Assembly (NCBI GenBank): GCA_019414025.1 | Contig: DXMU01000036.1 | Coordinates: forward strand, 1 to 64,000 | DNA: 64,000 bases | Direction of reading: 5' to 3' | DNA from: Collinsella sp. | GTDB taxonomy: Bacteria; Actinomycetota; Coriobacteriia; Coriobacteriales; Coriobacteriaceae | Shown here: positions 1 to 8,809 of the stretch, one piece after another | How positions within the stretch are numbered: the first letter of the stretch is position 1 | Layout: each line of letters begins with the position of its first letter | Position numbers and translations under genes: made by a program | The notes under the pieces: model-generated | Database searches by the model: none | Seen by the model: the letters and a program-made list of their open reading frames with translations, nothing else | Told to the model about the DNA's origin: nothing

Positions 1-318
1 CAAGGCGGGGCCGAGGCCGCCTCGATCAATTTGCGAAAGAATCTTGACGGTACCTAAGTTTGTCGCGAGTTCCGCACGCAAAGGAAAGCACTTAATGTGC
101 TTTCCGTCTTGCGCAGGACTGTAGAGCAGCAAACTTAAACAGCGGGCGGCCCGTTCCGGGAATCTGCCCCCGCGCACAGAAGGGGATTCCTTTTGCCAAA
201 AAGGGACAGGTTTATTTTGGTAGGTTTTTCCTGCTTGGATTTGAAACATTTCGTTCGGCCAAAGCGTATCTATGGTGAGGACCTCATCAAGAACCATCAG
301 CGTCACCGGGAGGTGATT
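1..318. other. Intergenic region upstream of the sigma factor
   Basis: I see no gene here. A perfect 9-bp hairpin (GGAAAGCAC at 83-91 with GTGCTTTCC at 97-105, 5-nt loop) lies in the middle and may end an upstream transcript, although no long T-run follows. An open frame runs in from 193 to the sigma factor, but its first 42 codons have no family resemblance and no ribosome binding site, so I treat them as leader. A 23-bp repeat copy lies at 172-194. Confidence 0.5.
172..194 (+). repeat. 23-bp direct repeat, copy 1 (flanks sigma/anti-sigma pair)
   Basis: The sequence begins GCGCACAG and ends GGGGATTCCTTTT. It matches 1934-1956 at 21 of 23 positions in the same orientation; the two differences are adjacent (AA versus GC). 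The copies bracket the sigma/anti-sigma pair. They could be a shared regulatory site or traces of a mobile or duplicated segment. Confidence 0.6.
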
Positions 319-837
319 ATGGAAGAACAAGCATTTAGACAGGCGGTCGAAGATCACCGGGATGTCGTGTTTCGAATCGCCTTGACGTACCTGCGCGATC
401 GCGCCGATGCCGACGATATTGCCCAAGATGTCTTTCTTAAGTTGCTTAAAAGCGATGGACACTTTGAAAGTTGGGAACATCTTCGCCGCTGGCTTATCCG
501 GGTCACGATCAATGAATGTAAATCGCTCTTTCGAAAGCCATGGAGGCGTGTAGAGGATATTGAGAACCTGGCCGATTCGCTTTCGGCGGCGCAGGAGGAG
601 ACCAAGGCGGTCCTGTCAGACGTTATGCGACTTCCGGAGCGATTCCGTATCCCCATCGTGCTCTATTACTATCTGGGCTTCTCGACTTCAGAGATTGCCG
701 AGTTGCTGCACGTACCAGCCGCGACAGTTCGAACGCGTTTAGCTCGCGGCAGATCGAAACTCAAGTTCATCCTAGAGGAGGGCGACCGTGAAATCCAACC
801 AAATCAAGCAGGCCTTCGAGTCCGTCCAAGCCGATAG
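319..837 (+). CDS. ECF-like RNA polymerase sigma factor (sigma-70 family)
   Basis: The 172-aa product has the two-domain layout of small extracytoplasmic-function sigma factors. Region 2 spans about residues 5-70 (YLRDRADADDIAQDVFLKLL, then the RWLIRVTINECKSLFR segment that contacts the -10 element). A region-4 helix-turn-helix follows (LPERFRIPIVLYYYLGFSTSEIAELL, then TVRTRLARGRSKLK). I chose the ATG at 319 because GGGAGG ends five bases before it; the in-frame extension back to 193 lacks both a binding site and conservation. The 3' end overlaps the next gene by 50 nt, the usual translational coupling of a sigma factor to its membrane anti-sigma factor. Its target promoters are unknown. Confidence 0.9.
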   Translation: MEEQAFRQAVEDHRDVVFRIALTYLRDRADADDIAQDVFLKLLKSDGHFESWEHLRRWLIRVTINECKSLFRKPWRRVEDIENLADSLSAAQEETKAVLSDVMRLPERFRIPIVLYYYLGFSTSEIAELLHVPAATVRTRLARGRSKLKFILEEGDREIQPNQAGLRVRPSR

Positions 838-1864
838 CGATCTTGCTGACCGTGTTCTTTATGCCGCTGCTGGTGAGCCGCTTCGCCGAAAGGGTCACGC
901 GAAGCCTCTGTATGTTGCCGTGATCGGATGCCTTGCCGGAGTGCTGGCGACCGGAGGGGTCGCCTACGCCGTCGTCAATTCCAGTTATTTTGCCTCTGCC
1001 TGGGGAAACCATGGCAACGGAGAGTCCGTTACCTGGACAAATGGCGGCTCGTCGGGGACGAAATATACCTACACCAGAGAGTTTGGTGATGGTATCGCGC
1101 CCCAAAGCCTGGAGGGTGCAGTCCAGAAGGTCAATCTGTCCGTCGAGGGCAACGGCTATACGCTCGACATTCATGAGATGGCAATCGACGAGAACGGTTG
1201 CGGTGCTGTGACGTTTACATTGTCCAATCCGAATGGCGTTAACTACTACAAGCCGGCGGCAGAGCTTGGCGAACTTGTTCTCTATGGTGAAGAAGAAGGG
1301 GGCGTCAGTACACCCAGCATGAACTTCGGCGAGGAATGGGCTGATACACGCTGCACCATTGATAAAGACACATCAAGCGACACGGTCATTATCGGCACGA
1401 TGTACTTTGCATCTTGGAATCGCGATCGAGATTTACGACATGCGGTCACCTGGAATATCAGTTGGACGGAGGGCAAAGGTGAGGATGCGAAGGTGATCGA
1501 GGTATCGACGCCAGAGTTTAACGTCGGAGCGCACGTCGATACAAAGGAGCTCCGCTCCGACGACTCGCCTCTCGAGATCAGCCCGTTTTCCATCCAGACG
1601 CACATCGATGATCTGGGCTATGAAGCAGTTGATCATAAACTGACCGTCAGCTACAAGGATGGATCGGAGCAGATTATCGAAGATGACGACGCAGGGGCGT
1701 ACAATTTCTATGTTTCGATGGCACGCAATAGCGGAGAGAACATTTGGGTGCCAACGAAGTTGATTGATGTCGATCAAGTGGTCTCGGTGACCCTTGAGGG
1801 CACGAGGTGCACATCAACAGGAGAGACCGAAACAGAAGTACCCTTTACCATCGTCTATTCGTAA
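788..1864 (+). CDS. Membrane-anchored anti-sigma-like protein (DUF4179-like)
   Basis: This 358-aa protein has a short cytoplasmic N-terminus (about 40 residues), one hydrophobic membrane segment (about residues 41-63) and a large exported domain of roughly 290 residues rich in beta-strand-like stretches. That architecture and its 50-nt overlap with the sigma factor gene suggest an anti-sigma factor that holds the sigma factor at the membrane and senses an envelope signal. The GTG at 788 follows GAGGAGG. I recognise no enzymatic motif in the outer domain; resemblance to DUF4179 proteins is from memory of the layout and not a search. A terminator follows 7 bases after the stop. Confidence 0.7.
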   Translation: MKSNQIKQAFESVQADSDLADRVLYAAAGEPLRRKGHAKPLYVAVIGCLAGVLATGGVAYAVVNSSYFASAWGNHGNGESVTWTNGGSSGTKYTYTREFGDGIAPQSLEGAVQKVNLSVEGNGYTLDIHEMAIDENGCGAVTFTLSNPNGVNYYKPAAELGELVLYGEEEGGVSTPSMNFGEEWADTRCTIDKDTSSDTVIIGTMYFASWNRDRDLRHAVTWNISWTEGKGEDAKVIEVSTPEFNVGAHVDTKELRSDDSPLEISPFSIQTHIDDLGYEAVDHKLTVSYKDGSEQIIEDDDAGAYNFYVSMARNSGENIWVPTKLIDVDQVVSVTLEGTRCTSTGETETEVPFTIVYS

Positions 1865-1870
1865 GGTCTA

Positions 1871-1903
1871 GGCCGCTTTCCAAGAGGGGAAGCGGCCTTT
1901 TTT
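1871..1903 (+). terminator. Rho-independent terminator of the sigma/anti-sigma operon
   Basis: GGCCGCTT (1871-1878) pairs with AAGCGGCC (1890-1897) across an 11-nt loop, followed by six T residues. Confidence 0.9.
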
Positions 1904-1933
1904 GCGTTAAATGGACGGCTGGAATGGGCACTT

Positions 1934-1956
1934 GCGCACAGGCGGGGATTCCTTTT
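1934..1956 (+). repeat. 23-bp direct repeat, copy 2
   Basis: Second copy of the repeat at 172-194, 21 of 23 identical and in the same orientation. It lies after the terminator of the sigma/anti-sigma operon and about 60 bp upstream of the str-operon promoter. Confidence 0.6.
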
Positions 1957-2011
1957 ATGGAGGCTTTACGGAAATATAGCTATTTTGGGATACGCCCGGC
2001 GGCGTGGTCTG

Positions 2012-2040
2012 TTGACGGCACAGCTAACGCCACGTATCCT
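2012..2040 (+). promoter_or_regulatory. Sigma-70 promoter of the str operon
   Basis: TTGACG (2012-2017) and TATCCT (2035-2040) are separated by exactly 17 bases. The pair lies 94 bases before the rpsL start, leaving a leader of roughly 85 nt. Confidence 0.75.
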
Positions 2041-2133
2041 ATCGAACTGCGTGTTTCGTAGGGGGATGCTGACCCCTCGATTCAAGCCGTTGCACTTTAC
2101 AGAAAGCTGGAATCATTCGAGAAGGAGTACGCT

Positions 2134-2511
2134 TTGCCTACTATTAACCAGCTGGTTCGCCAGGGCCGTCGTTCCGTGCCCAAGAAGTCCAAGAACGCTG
2201 CTCTGCAGCACAACTCCCAGAAGCGCGGCGTGTGCACCCGCGTCTTCACCACGAGCCCCAAGAAGCCGAACTCGGCTCTTCGTAAGGTTGCCCGTGTTCG
2301 CCTTGTCAACGGCATCGAAGTTACTGCTTACATCCCGGGTGAGGGCCACAACCTGCAGGAGCACTCCATCGTGCTCGTCCGCGGCGGTCGTGTCCGTGAC
2401 CTCCCTGGTGTCCGTTATCACGTCATCCGTGGCGCCTACGACGCTGCTCCGGTCCAGAACCGTATGCAGGCCCGTTCCAAGTACGGTGCTAAGCGCCCCA
2501 AGGCTAAATAA
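2134..2511 (+). CDS. rpsL: 30S ribosomal protein S12
   Basis: S12 (125 aa, normal length) sits at the decoding centre of the small subunit. The conserved loops are present: [10 protein letters not shown] around Lys43-Lys44 and the [14 protein letters not shown] loop. The second loop has Arg at residue 88, where Escherichia coli has Lys88 (Lys87 in mature numbering); substitutions there alter streptomycin response. Translation starts at TTG 2134 after GAAGGAG. It is the first gene of the str operon (rpsL-rpsG-fusA). Confidence 0.98.
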   Translation: MPTINQLVRQGRRSVPKKSKNAALQHNSQKRGVCTRVFTTSPKKPNSALRKVARVRLVNGIEVTAYIPGEGHNLQEHSIVLVRGGRVRDLPGVRYHVIRGAYDAAPVQNRMQARSKYGAKRPKAK

Positions 2512-2584
2512 GCCAGATAACGTTTTGATACTTTCGCCGTGTGCCGCCTAAGCGCCGCACGGTAGACACTTAAGGAGATTTCAC

Positions 2585-3058
2585 ATGCCGCGTCGTGCAG
2601 CAGCTAATCGTCGTGAGGTTCAGCCTGACGCCGTTTACAACAACCGCCTGGTGACTCAGCTCATCAACAAGGTCCTTCTTGACGGCAAGAAGGCCACCGC
2701 TGAGCGCATCGTTTACACCGCTTTCGAGATCGTTGCCGAGAAGTCTGAGGGTGGCGACGCTCTCGCTACCTTCAAGAAGGCTATGGACAACGTCAAGCCC
2801 ACGCTCGAGGTTAAGCCCAAGCGTGTCGGCGGCGCTACCTATCAGGTCCCGATGGAGGTCAACTCCCGTCGTTCCACCGCTCTGGGTATCCGCTGGATCG
2901 TCAACTTCTCCCGCGCTCGCAAGGAGAAGACCATGGCCGAGCGTCTCGCCAACGAGATCCTCGACGCCTCCAACGGCCTGGGCGCTTCCGTCAAGAAGCG
3001 TGAGGACGTCTTCAAGATGGCCGAGGCCAACCGCGCGTTCTCTCACTATCGTTGGTAA
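2585..3058 (+). CDS. rpsG: 30S ribosomal protein S7
   Basis: S7 (157 aa, one residue longer than the common 156) nucleates folding of the 16S rRNA 3' domain and lines the E site. It begins [10 protein letters not shown] and carries the family core around [19 protein letters not shown] and [11 protein letters not shown], with the typical SHYRW end. AAGGAG lies a few bases before ATG 2585. It lies 73 bases after rpsL and 19 before fusA, consistent with co-transcription from the promoter at 2012. In other bacteria S7 is the translational repressor of this operon; I did not identify its mRNA target here. Confidence 0.98.
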   Translation: MPRRAAANRREVQPDAVYNNRLVTQLINKVLLDGKKATAERIVYTAFEIVAEKSEGGDALATFKKAMDNVKPTLEVKPKRVGGATYQVPMEVNSRRSTALGIRWIVNFSRARKEKTMAERLANEILDASNGLGASVKKREDVFKMAEANRAFSHYRW

Positions 3059-3077
3059 GTTAAGGTAAGGAACTAAC

Positions 3078-5177
3078 ATGGCTAAGCCTAAGTACAAGCT
3101 TTCCGATACCCGTAACATCGGCATCATGGCCCACATCGATGCCGGTAAGACCACCACGACCGAGCGTATTCTTTACTACACCGGTAAGACCCACAAGATC
3201 GGTGAGGTCCATGAGGGCGCTGCCACCATGGACTGGATGGTTCAGGAGCAGGAGCGCGGCGTAACCATTACCTCCGCTGCTACCACGTGCTTCTGGAACA
3301 AGGACGGTAAGGACTACCGCATCCAGATCATCGACACCCCGGGCCACGTTGACTTCACCGCCGAGGTCGAGCGCTGCCTGCGCGTCCTCGATGGCGCTGT
3401 CGCCGTCTTCGACGCCGTTGCCGGCGTTCAGCCCCAGTCTGAGACCGTTTGGCGTCAGGCTTCCACCTTCAACGTCCCCCGCATCGCCTTCATCAACAAG
3501 TATGACCGCGTGGGCGCTGACTTCTTCAACGCTATCGAGACCATGAAGGATCGTCTCGACGCTAACGCCGTGGCCGCTCAGGTCCCGATGGGCGCCGAGG
3601 ACAACTTCTGGGGCGTCATCGACCTGGTCACCATGACTGCATGGGACTTCAAGGCCGACGAGAAGGGTATGACCTACCCCGAGCCGATGGACGAGATCCC
3701 GGCTGAGTTTGCCGACATCGCTGCCACCAAGCGCGAGGAGCTCCTTGACGCTGCTGCCAGCTTTGACGACGAGCTCATGGAGAAGATCCTCATGGAGGAG
3801 GACTTCACCGTCGAGGAGCTCAAGGCTGCTCTGCGCAAGGGTGTTCTGGCCAATGAGCTCAACCTCGTCTTCGTGGGCTCCGCCTACAAGAACAAGGGCG
3901 TTCAGGAGCTGCTCGACGCTGTCGTCGACTACCTGCCCAGCCCGCTCGACGTTGAGGCCGTCACCGGTACCGATCCGGACACCGGCGAGGAGATCCAGCG
4001 TCATCCCTCCTTCGACGAGCCCTTCTCCGGCCTGGTCTTCAAGATCATGACCGACCCGTTCGTCGGTAAGCTCACCTACGTCCGCGTTTACTCCGGCCGC
4101 GCCGAGTCCGGCTCCTACGTGGTCAACGCCTCCAACGGTCAGCGCGAGCGCCTCGGCCGCATCCTCGAGATGAACGCTGCCGAGCGTATCGACCGTGACG
4201 ACGCTGCCGCCGGCGACATCGTCGCTTGCGTCGGCTTCAAGAACTCTACCACCGGTGACACCCTGTGCGCCGAGGGCAAGGAGATCGTCCTCGAGAAGAT
4301 CGAGTTCGCTAAGCCCGTTATCGACGTTGCCATCGAGCCCAAGACCAAGGCCGAGCAGGACAAGATGTCCCTGGCTCTGACCAAGCTCGCCGAGGAGGAC
4401 CCGACCTTCCAGGTGTCCACCAACCACGAGACCGGCCAGACCATCATCGCCGGCATGGGCGAGCTGCACCTGGAGATCATCGTCGACCGTCTGCTCCGCG
4501 AGTTCAAGGTTGACGCTAACGTTGGTAAGCCCCAGGTTGCCTACCGCGAGACCGCTGGTCACGACGTCGAGAAGGCTGAGGGCAAGTTCGTCCGTCAGTC
4601 CGGCGGTCGCGGTCAGTACGGCCACGCCGTCATCAAGCTCGAGAAGATGGAGGAGGGCTTCGGCTACGAGTTCGTCAACGCTATCGTCGGCGGCGTCGTG
4701 CCCAAGGAGTACATCCCGTCCATCGATAAGGGCATCCAGGAGGCCCTGAACACCGGTGTTATCGCCGGCTTCCCGGTCCTCGACGTTAAGGTCACCCTGT
4801 TCGACGGTTCTTACCACGAGGTCGACTCCTCCGAGGCCGCCTTCAAGATCGCTGGTTCCATGGCTATCAAGGATGCCCTCAAGAAGTCCGATCCGCAGCT
4901 GCTCGAGCCGATCATGGCTGTCGAGGTCGAGACCCCCGAGCAGTACATGGGCGACGTTATGGGCAACCTCTCCGGTCGCCGCGGCAAGATCGAGGGCATG
5001 GAGGATCGCAAGAACACCAAGCTCATCCGTGCCAAGGTGCCGCTGGGCGAGATGTTCGGTTACGCTACCGACCTTCGCTCCCAGACCCAGGGCCGTGCAT
5101 CCTACACGATGCAGTTCGACTCTTATGAGCCCGCGCCCAAGTCCATCGTGGACGAGGTCATGAGCAAGAACGCCTAA
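3078..5177 (+). CDS. fusA: Translation elongation factor G
   Basis: EF-G (699 aa, full length) is the GTPase that drives ribosomal translocation and, with RRF, recycling. The GTPase motifs are in order: G1 AHIDAGKTT (residues 18-26), switch [13 protein letters not shown]3 DTPGHVDFT, and G4 NKYD, where Met is the usual third residue (NKMD). Domains II-V follow with standard signatures such as GMGELHLEI and GRRGKIEGM. The start is ATG 3078 after AAGGAA. Third gene of the str operon. The usual next gene, tuf, is absent; only 60 bp separate fusA from rpsJ. Confidence 0.98.
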   Translation: MAKPKYKLSDTRNIGIMAHIDAGKTTTTERILYYTGKTHKIGEVHEGAATMDWMVQEQERGVTITSAATTCFWNKDGKDYRIQIIDTPGHVDFTAEVERCLRVLDGAVAVFDAVAGVQPQSETVWRQASTFNVPRIAFINKYDRVGADFFNAIETMKDRLDANAVAAQVPMGAEDNFWGVIDLVTMTAWDFKADEKGMTYPEPMDEIPAEFADIAATKREELLDAAASFDDELMEKILMEEDFTVEELKAALRKGVLANELNLVFVGSAYKNKGVQELLDAVVDYLPSPLDVEAVTGTDPDTGEEIQRHPSFDEPFSGLVFKIMTDPFVGKLTYVRVYSGRAESGSYVVNASNGQRERLGRILEMNAAERIDRDDAAAGDIVACVGFKNSTTGDTLCAEGKEIVLEKIEFAKPVIDVAIEPKTKAEQDKMSLALTKLAEEDPTFQVSTNHETGQTIIAGMGELHLEIIVDRLLREFKVDANVGKPQVAYRETAGHDVEKAEGKFVRQSGGRGQYGHAVIKLEKMEEGFGYEFVNAIVGGVVPKEYIPSIDKGIQEALNTGVIAGFPVLDVKVTLFDGSYHEVDSSEAAFKIAGSMAIKDALKKSDPQLLEPIMAVEVETPEQYMGDVMGNLSGRRGKIEGMEDRKNTKLIRAKVPLGEMFGYATDLRSQTQGRASYTMQFDSYEPAPKSIVDEVMSKNA

Positions 5178-5237
5178 GTTCGAGCTCCCTGTTACGTAAT
5201 CCGCGAGAACATTTCTCGCACTCTTTGGAGGTTTAAG

Positions 5238-5546
5238 TTGGCTACCCAGAAGATCCGCATTCGCCTCAAGGGCTATGATCACGAGGTCGTCGATCAGTCC
5301 GCGAAGCTCATCGTCGAGACCGCTCAGAAGACTGGCGCTCGCGTTTCCGGTCCTGTCCCCCTGCCCACCGAGCGCAACCTGTACACGGTTATCCGCTCGC
5401 CGCACGTGAACAAGGACTCTCGTGAGCAGTTCGAGATGCGCACCCACAAGCGCCTCATCGACATCCTCGACCCCACCTCGGGCACCGTTGATTCGCTTAT
5501 GCGTCTCGACCTCCCCGCTGGCGTCGACATCGACATCAAGCTCTAA
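5238..5546 (+). CDS. rpsJ: 30S ribosomal protein S10
   Basis: S10 (102 aa) belongs to the small-subunit head and also serves with NusB in antitermination. The family sequence is clear ([15 protein letters not shown], then [13 protein letters not shown]). It starts at TTG 5238 after TTGGAGG. In most bacteria S10 is the first gene of a long operon with rplC next. Here a strong terminator follows 19 bases after the stop, and rplC is about 25 kb away, so S10 is expressed with the str genes and uncoupled from the rest of its usual operon. Confidence 0.97.
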   Translation: MATQKIRIRLKGYDHEVVDQSAKLIVETAQKTGARVSGPVPLPTERNLYTVIRSPHVNKDSREQFEMRTHKRLIDILDPTSGTVDSLMRLDLPAGVDIDIKL

Positions 5547-5565
5547 GCGATATCGCTCATAGCTT

Positions 5566-5609
5566 AAAGGGCCCCGCTGCCGTTACGGTAGCGGGGCCCT
5601 TTTGTTTTG
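5566..5609 (+). terminator. Strong terminator after rpsJ
   Basis: A long GC stem (AGGGCCCCGCT pairing with AGCGGGGCCCT, with a small inner CCG/CGG stem) is followed by TTTTGTTTT. It cleanly ends the str-rpsJ transcript. Confidence 0.92.
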
Positions 5610-5661
5610 AAGGGTGGTTTGGACTGTCGGACAATGCTGACGAGTAGGTGGCTGCGGCGCC

Positions 5662-6438
5662 CTATTCGCTCACGGGACGCAGCGATGCCTCCTCAAAATG
5701 GAAGGATCGCAAGTCGTCTTCCGTTTCGATGCACGCGCGACCAAAGGCATCGACGGTTTTAAAGATGCCGCGTGCCAGCTCGTCTCCAGCGGGTGAGCGG
5801 GCGATAATGTGCTTCCCAATCCAATTGAGGTGAGTGACATATTCGCCGTGGACGGGCGCGAGCGGTCCAGCATCTTCTTCCATGGCGTTGAGACGCTCTG
5901 CCCACGCATTTACAGCTTCTATAACTGCGTGATAGACCTCATCGAGGAGCACATCGACGGCGGGAACATTCTCGTTGAGGTCCGAGAGGCCAATTGCAGC
6001 CAGGCCGCCATCGGGTACCTCTTGGGGCGTGTAGTTTACGTTGACGCCAATGCCGCAGACGGCGAAGGGCCTGCCTTCGTTATCGCGTGCGGCCTCGACC
6101 AGAATGCCGCCGAGCTTGCGTCCTCGCGCGACCAGGTCGTTGGGCCATTTGAGACCAATCTCGTTTGCAAGACCCTGCTTTCCGAGCGCCTCGAGCACCG
6201 CTAGGCCGCTGACGGCGGCAAGACCAGAGTACTTTGCAGGATTAACGCATGGACGCAGGACAATCGAAAGCAATAGGTTGCCGGCGGTTGAATCCCACTT
6301 GTGGCCGCGCCGGCCGCGTCCTGCTGTCTGAGCCCGGGCGGCAAGTCCTGTGCCGTGCGGCGCTCCCTGTTTTCCTGCTTCGAGCAGGTCATCGTTGGTC
6401 GATCCAGTTACGTCGACTATCGTTAATTTGGCATCCAT
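5662..6438 (-). CDS. birA: Biotin--[acetyl-CoA carboxylase] ligase (monofunctional BirA)
   Basis: This 258-aa enzyme activates biotin as biotinyl-AMP and attaches it to the lysine of the biotin carboxyl carrier protein. The biotin-binding loop GRGRRGHKW (residues 40-48) and the KWPND and GRKLGGILVE motifs are intact, followed by a short C-terminal domain. There is no N-terminal winged helix, so it is the monofunctional class and should not act as a biotin repressor. It diverges from the fatty acid operon, which encodes its expected substrate AccB, and shares a 176-bp intergenic region with fabH. Confidence 0.92.
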   Translation of the reverse strand: MDAKLTIVDVTGSTNDDLLEAGKQGAPHGTGLAARAQTAGRGRRGHKWDSTAGNLLLSIVLRPCVNPAKYSGLAAVSGLAVLEALGKQGLANEIGLKWPNDLVARGRKLGGILVEAARDNEGRPFAVCGIGVNVNYTPQEVPDGGLAAIGLSDLNENVPAVDVLLDEVYHAVIEAVNAWAERLNAMEEDAGPLAPVHGEYVTHLNWIGKHIIARSPAGDELARGIFKTVDAFGRACIETEDDLRSFHFEEASLRPVSE

Positions 6439-6532
6439 AACGGCTGCTACCTCCTAAGTTAATAAGGCAATCGAGCAATGGTGTCGAGAGATAGACACAA
6501 TGTGAAGCCTTTGTCGCATTTGGACAATTTAA

Positions 6533-6548
6533 TGTTAACACGTCAACA
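6533..6548 (+). promoter_or_regulatory. Putative operator 1 of the fatty acid operon
   Basis: TGTTAACACGTCAACA is an imperfect 16-bp palindrome (12 of 16 positions self-complementary). A second copy lies 48 bases downstream, on the other side of a TATCCT -10-like element (6564-6569). This is the arrangement expected for a repressor acting on the fabH promoter. The regulator is not in the window. Confidence 0.55.
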
Positions 6549-6580
6549 AGGACTGAAATGCGCTATCCTCTCTTGGTCGA

Positions 6581-6596
6581 TGTAAACACGTCAACA
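6581..6596 (+). promoter_or_regulatory. Putative operator 2 of the fatty acid operon
   Basis: TGTAAACACGTCAACA repeats operator 1 with one change (T to A) and lies 18 bases before the fabH ribosome binding site. The shared 13-bp core is AACACGTCAACAA. Confidence 0.55.
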
Positions 6597-6614
6597 ACTC
6601 AAAGGAGGTTAGTG

Positions 6615-7574
6615 ATGGGTTTCACGATTCTTGGAACAGGCTCGGCGCTTCCTGAGCGCAGTGTTTCCAATGACGAGCTGTCTGAGTTCCTCGATACCTC
6701 GGATGAGTGGATTTTTACCCGCGCAGGTATCAAGAGCCGCCACGTCTGCACCACCGAGTCACTTGACGACCTTGCCGTAGCGGCGAGCGAGCGGGCACTC
6801 CGGGTGTCCGGAATCGACGCGAGCCAGCTGGATCTGATCGTCTGCTCGACGACGACGGGTGATCACCTTGTTCCCGCTGAGGCGTGTGCCGTTGCTGAGC
6901 GACTAGGCGCGACGTGCCCTGCCTTCGATGTCTCGGCGGCCTGTGCCGGCTTCGTGTTTGCGCTCGATGTCGCCGAGGGCTATATCGCCCGCGGTCGCGC
7001 CGAGCGCGTGCTTGTCGTTGCTGCCGAGCAGATGACGCGCGCGCTCGACTGGACCGACCGTGCCACCTGCGTGCTCTTTGGCGATGGGGCAGGCGCTGCG
7101 GTCATAGAGGCTGGGGGAGAGAATCCCCTCGCTGTTGAGCTTTCGACCACACCCGATGTCGAGACGTTGCACGTTCCCGGTCTGGATGGCACCTCGCCAT
7201 TCAAGGTTCCCTCGGACCGCCAGAGCGTGCTGTCCATGAATGGCCGCCGCGTGTTCAAGTTCGGCGTCAACGCGATTTGCGACACGGTCCATAAGCTTGC
7301 GAGCGATGCGGGCATTTCGGTCGAGGACATCAACCATTTTGTATTCCATCAGGCTAACGAACGAATCCTGAGTCAGGCGGTCAAGCGCCTCGGCGTGCCA
7401 GACGAGCGCGTGGTTCGAACGCTGCGCGAGACCGGCAACATTTCGAGCGCCTGCATTCCTCTTGCGCTTGACCGACTGACACGCACCGACGCACTGAATG
7501 CGGGCGACACCATCGCCTTGGTTGGATTTGGCGCCGGTCTGGATATAGGTGGCTATCTGCTTCGTTGGAAGTAG
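6615..7574 (+). CDS. fabH: Beta-ketoacyl-ACP synthase III
   Basis: FabH (319 aa) starts fatty acid chains by condensing acetyl-CoA or a branched acyl-CoA with malonyl-ACP. The Cys-His-Asn triad is present: Cys110 in DVSAACAGF, His in FVFHQANERI and Asn in GNISSACIP. ATG 6615 follows AAAGGAGG at 6601-6608; an in-frame extension upstream would run through the operator sites and is unlikely to be translated. First gene of a ten-gene operon encoding the whole acyl-elongation pathway. Two matching palindromes upstream suggest repressor control. Confidence 0.95.
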   Translation: MGFTILGTGSALPERSVSNDELSEFLDTSDEWIFTRAGIKSRHVCTTESLDDLAVAASERALRVSGIDASQLDLIVCSTTTGDHLVPAEACAVAERLGATCPAFDVSAACAGFVFALDVAEGYIARGRAERVLVVAAEQMTRALDWTDRATCVLFGDGAGAAVIEAGGENPLAVELSTTPDVETLHVPGLDGTSPFKVPSDRQSVLSMNGRRVFKFGVNAICDTVHKLASDAGISVEDINHFVFHQANERILSQAVKRLGVPDERVVRTLRETGNISSACIPLALDRLTRTDALNAGDTIALVGFGAGLDIGGYLLRWK

Positions 7575-7625
7575 TCGCACATAGGAAATAAAAACGCCCT
7601 AGGGCACAACCAAAGGAGAACTACC

Positions 7626-7862
7626 ATGGCAGATCAGAAGACCTTCGAGCGCGTTTGCGACGTTATCCGCGAGACCGCCGGCCTTGACGACATCGAGATG
7701 AAGCCCGAGTCCACGCTCGAGGAGATTGGCCTCGACAGCCTGGGCACCGTCGAGATTCTCGTCGCCGTCGAGGACGAGTTTGGCATCCAGCTCGATACCG
7801 AGGAGAACCCCAAGACGGTCGGCGAGTTCGCCGATACGGTCGAGGCGGCATTGGAGAAGTAG
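7626..7862 (+). CDS. acpP: Acyl carrier protein
   Basis: This small acidic protein (78 aa) carries growing acyl chains on a phosphopantetheine arm attached to Ser38 in GLDSLGTVE. The helical layout and net negative charge are typical. AAAGGAG precedes ATG 7626. It sits between fabH and fabK, and the fabK start follows two bases after its stop, so expression is tightly coupled. No phosphopantetheinyl transferase gene is seen in the window. Confidence 0.96.
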   Translation: MADQKTFERVCDVIRETAGLDDIEMKPESTLEEIGLDSLGTVEILVAVEDEFGIQLDTEENPKTVGEFADTVEAALEK

Positions 7863-7864
7863 AG

Positions 7865-8809
7865 ATGCTCAAGACTCCTCTCTGCGATCTGCTCGGCATC
7901 GAAAAGCCTGTATTCCAGGGTGGCATGGCCTGGATTGCCGACGCCTCGCTGGCATCTGCCGTGTCCGAGGCGGGCGGCTTAGGGATTATCGCGGCCATGA
8001 ACGCCGACGCCAACTGGCTGCGCGACCAGATTCACGAGCTGCGCGCCAAGACGGATAAGCCCTTTGGCGTCAACGTTATGCTCATGAGCCCGTTTGTCGA
8101 CGAGGTCGCACAAGTGGTGATTGATGAGCGGGTGCCCGTTGTGGTGACCGGCGCCGGCAATCCGACCAAGTACATGAAGGCCTGGGTCGATGCGGGCATC
8201 AAGGTTATTCCCGTCGTGGCTTCGGTGGCGCTGGCGCGTCTCGTGGCGCGTCGCGGAGCCACTGCCGTGGTTGCCGAGGGTACCGAATCAGGCGGCCATA
8301 TTGGCGAGACCTCGACGATGGCACTGGTGCCGCAGGTTGTCGATGCGGTCGATATTCCCGTGGTTGCGGCTGGCGGCATCGCCGATGGCCGCGGTGTAGC
8401 GGCCGCCTTTATGCTCGGCGCTGCCGGAGTCCAGGTGGGAACACGCTTTCTGGTCGCAAACGAGTGCACCGTATCCGAACAGTACAAAGAGTTGGTGCTC
8501 AAGGCAGGCGACACGTCGACGCGTGCGACCGGTCGCTCGACGGGACATCCGGTTCGCGCCCTCAAGAGCCCCTTCACCAACGCGTATGCCAAGAACGAGG
8601 CGGCTGGCGCAAGCCCCGAGGAGCTCGGTGCTATGGGAACCGGTGCGCTGCGTAAGGCCGCCAAGGACGGCAACTACGAAGAGGGTTCGTTTTTGTGTGG
8701 ACAGATTGCCGGCATGGTTAGCGAGCGCCAGAGCGCGCGTGAAATCGTTGACGATCTGGTCGATGGCGCCGTGCGCGTCCTGAAGGGTGCGTCCGCATGG
8801 GTAGCGTAG
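7865..8809 (+). CDS. fabK: Enoyl-ACP reductase II (FMN-dependent FabK)
   Basis: This 314-aa TIM-barrel flavoprotein of the FabK/nitronate monooxygenase family should reduce trans-2-enoyl-ACP in the last step of each cycle. Family motifs include PVFQGGMAWIA near the N-terminus, the VTGAGNP loop, AEGTESGGHIGE, and the FMN phosphate-binding AAGGIADGRG and GVQVGTRF. Its position between acpP and fabD favours FabK over nitronate monooxygenase. FabK enzymes are known to be insensitive to triclosan, and no FabI is encoded here. The 3' end overlaps fabD by 13 nt. Confidence 0.93.
   Translation: MLKTPLCDLLGIEKPVFQGGMAWIADASLASAVSEAGGLGIIAAMNADANWLRDQIHELRAKTDKPFGVNVMLMSPFVDEVAQVVIDERVPVVVTGAGNPTKYMKAWVDAGIKVIPVVASVALARLVARRGATAVVAEGTESGGHIGETSTMALVPQVVDAVDIPVVAAGGIADGRGVAAAFMLGAAGVQVGTRFLVANECTVSEQYKELVLKAGDTSTRATGRSTGHPVRALKSPFTNAYAKNEAAGASPEELGAMGTGALRKAAKDGNYEEGSFLCGQIAGMVSERQSAREIVDDLVDGAVRVLKGASAWVA

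Noticed and set aside
3060..5447. Long open frame on the minus strand opposite fusA and rpsJ
   Set aside because: It is a by-product of the strong codon bias of fusA; the protein is a low-complexity Leu/Val/Asp/Gly string with no family resemblance and no ribosome binding site.
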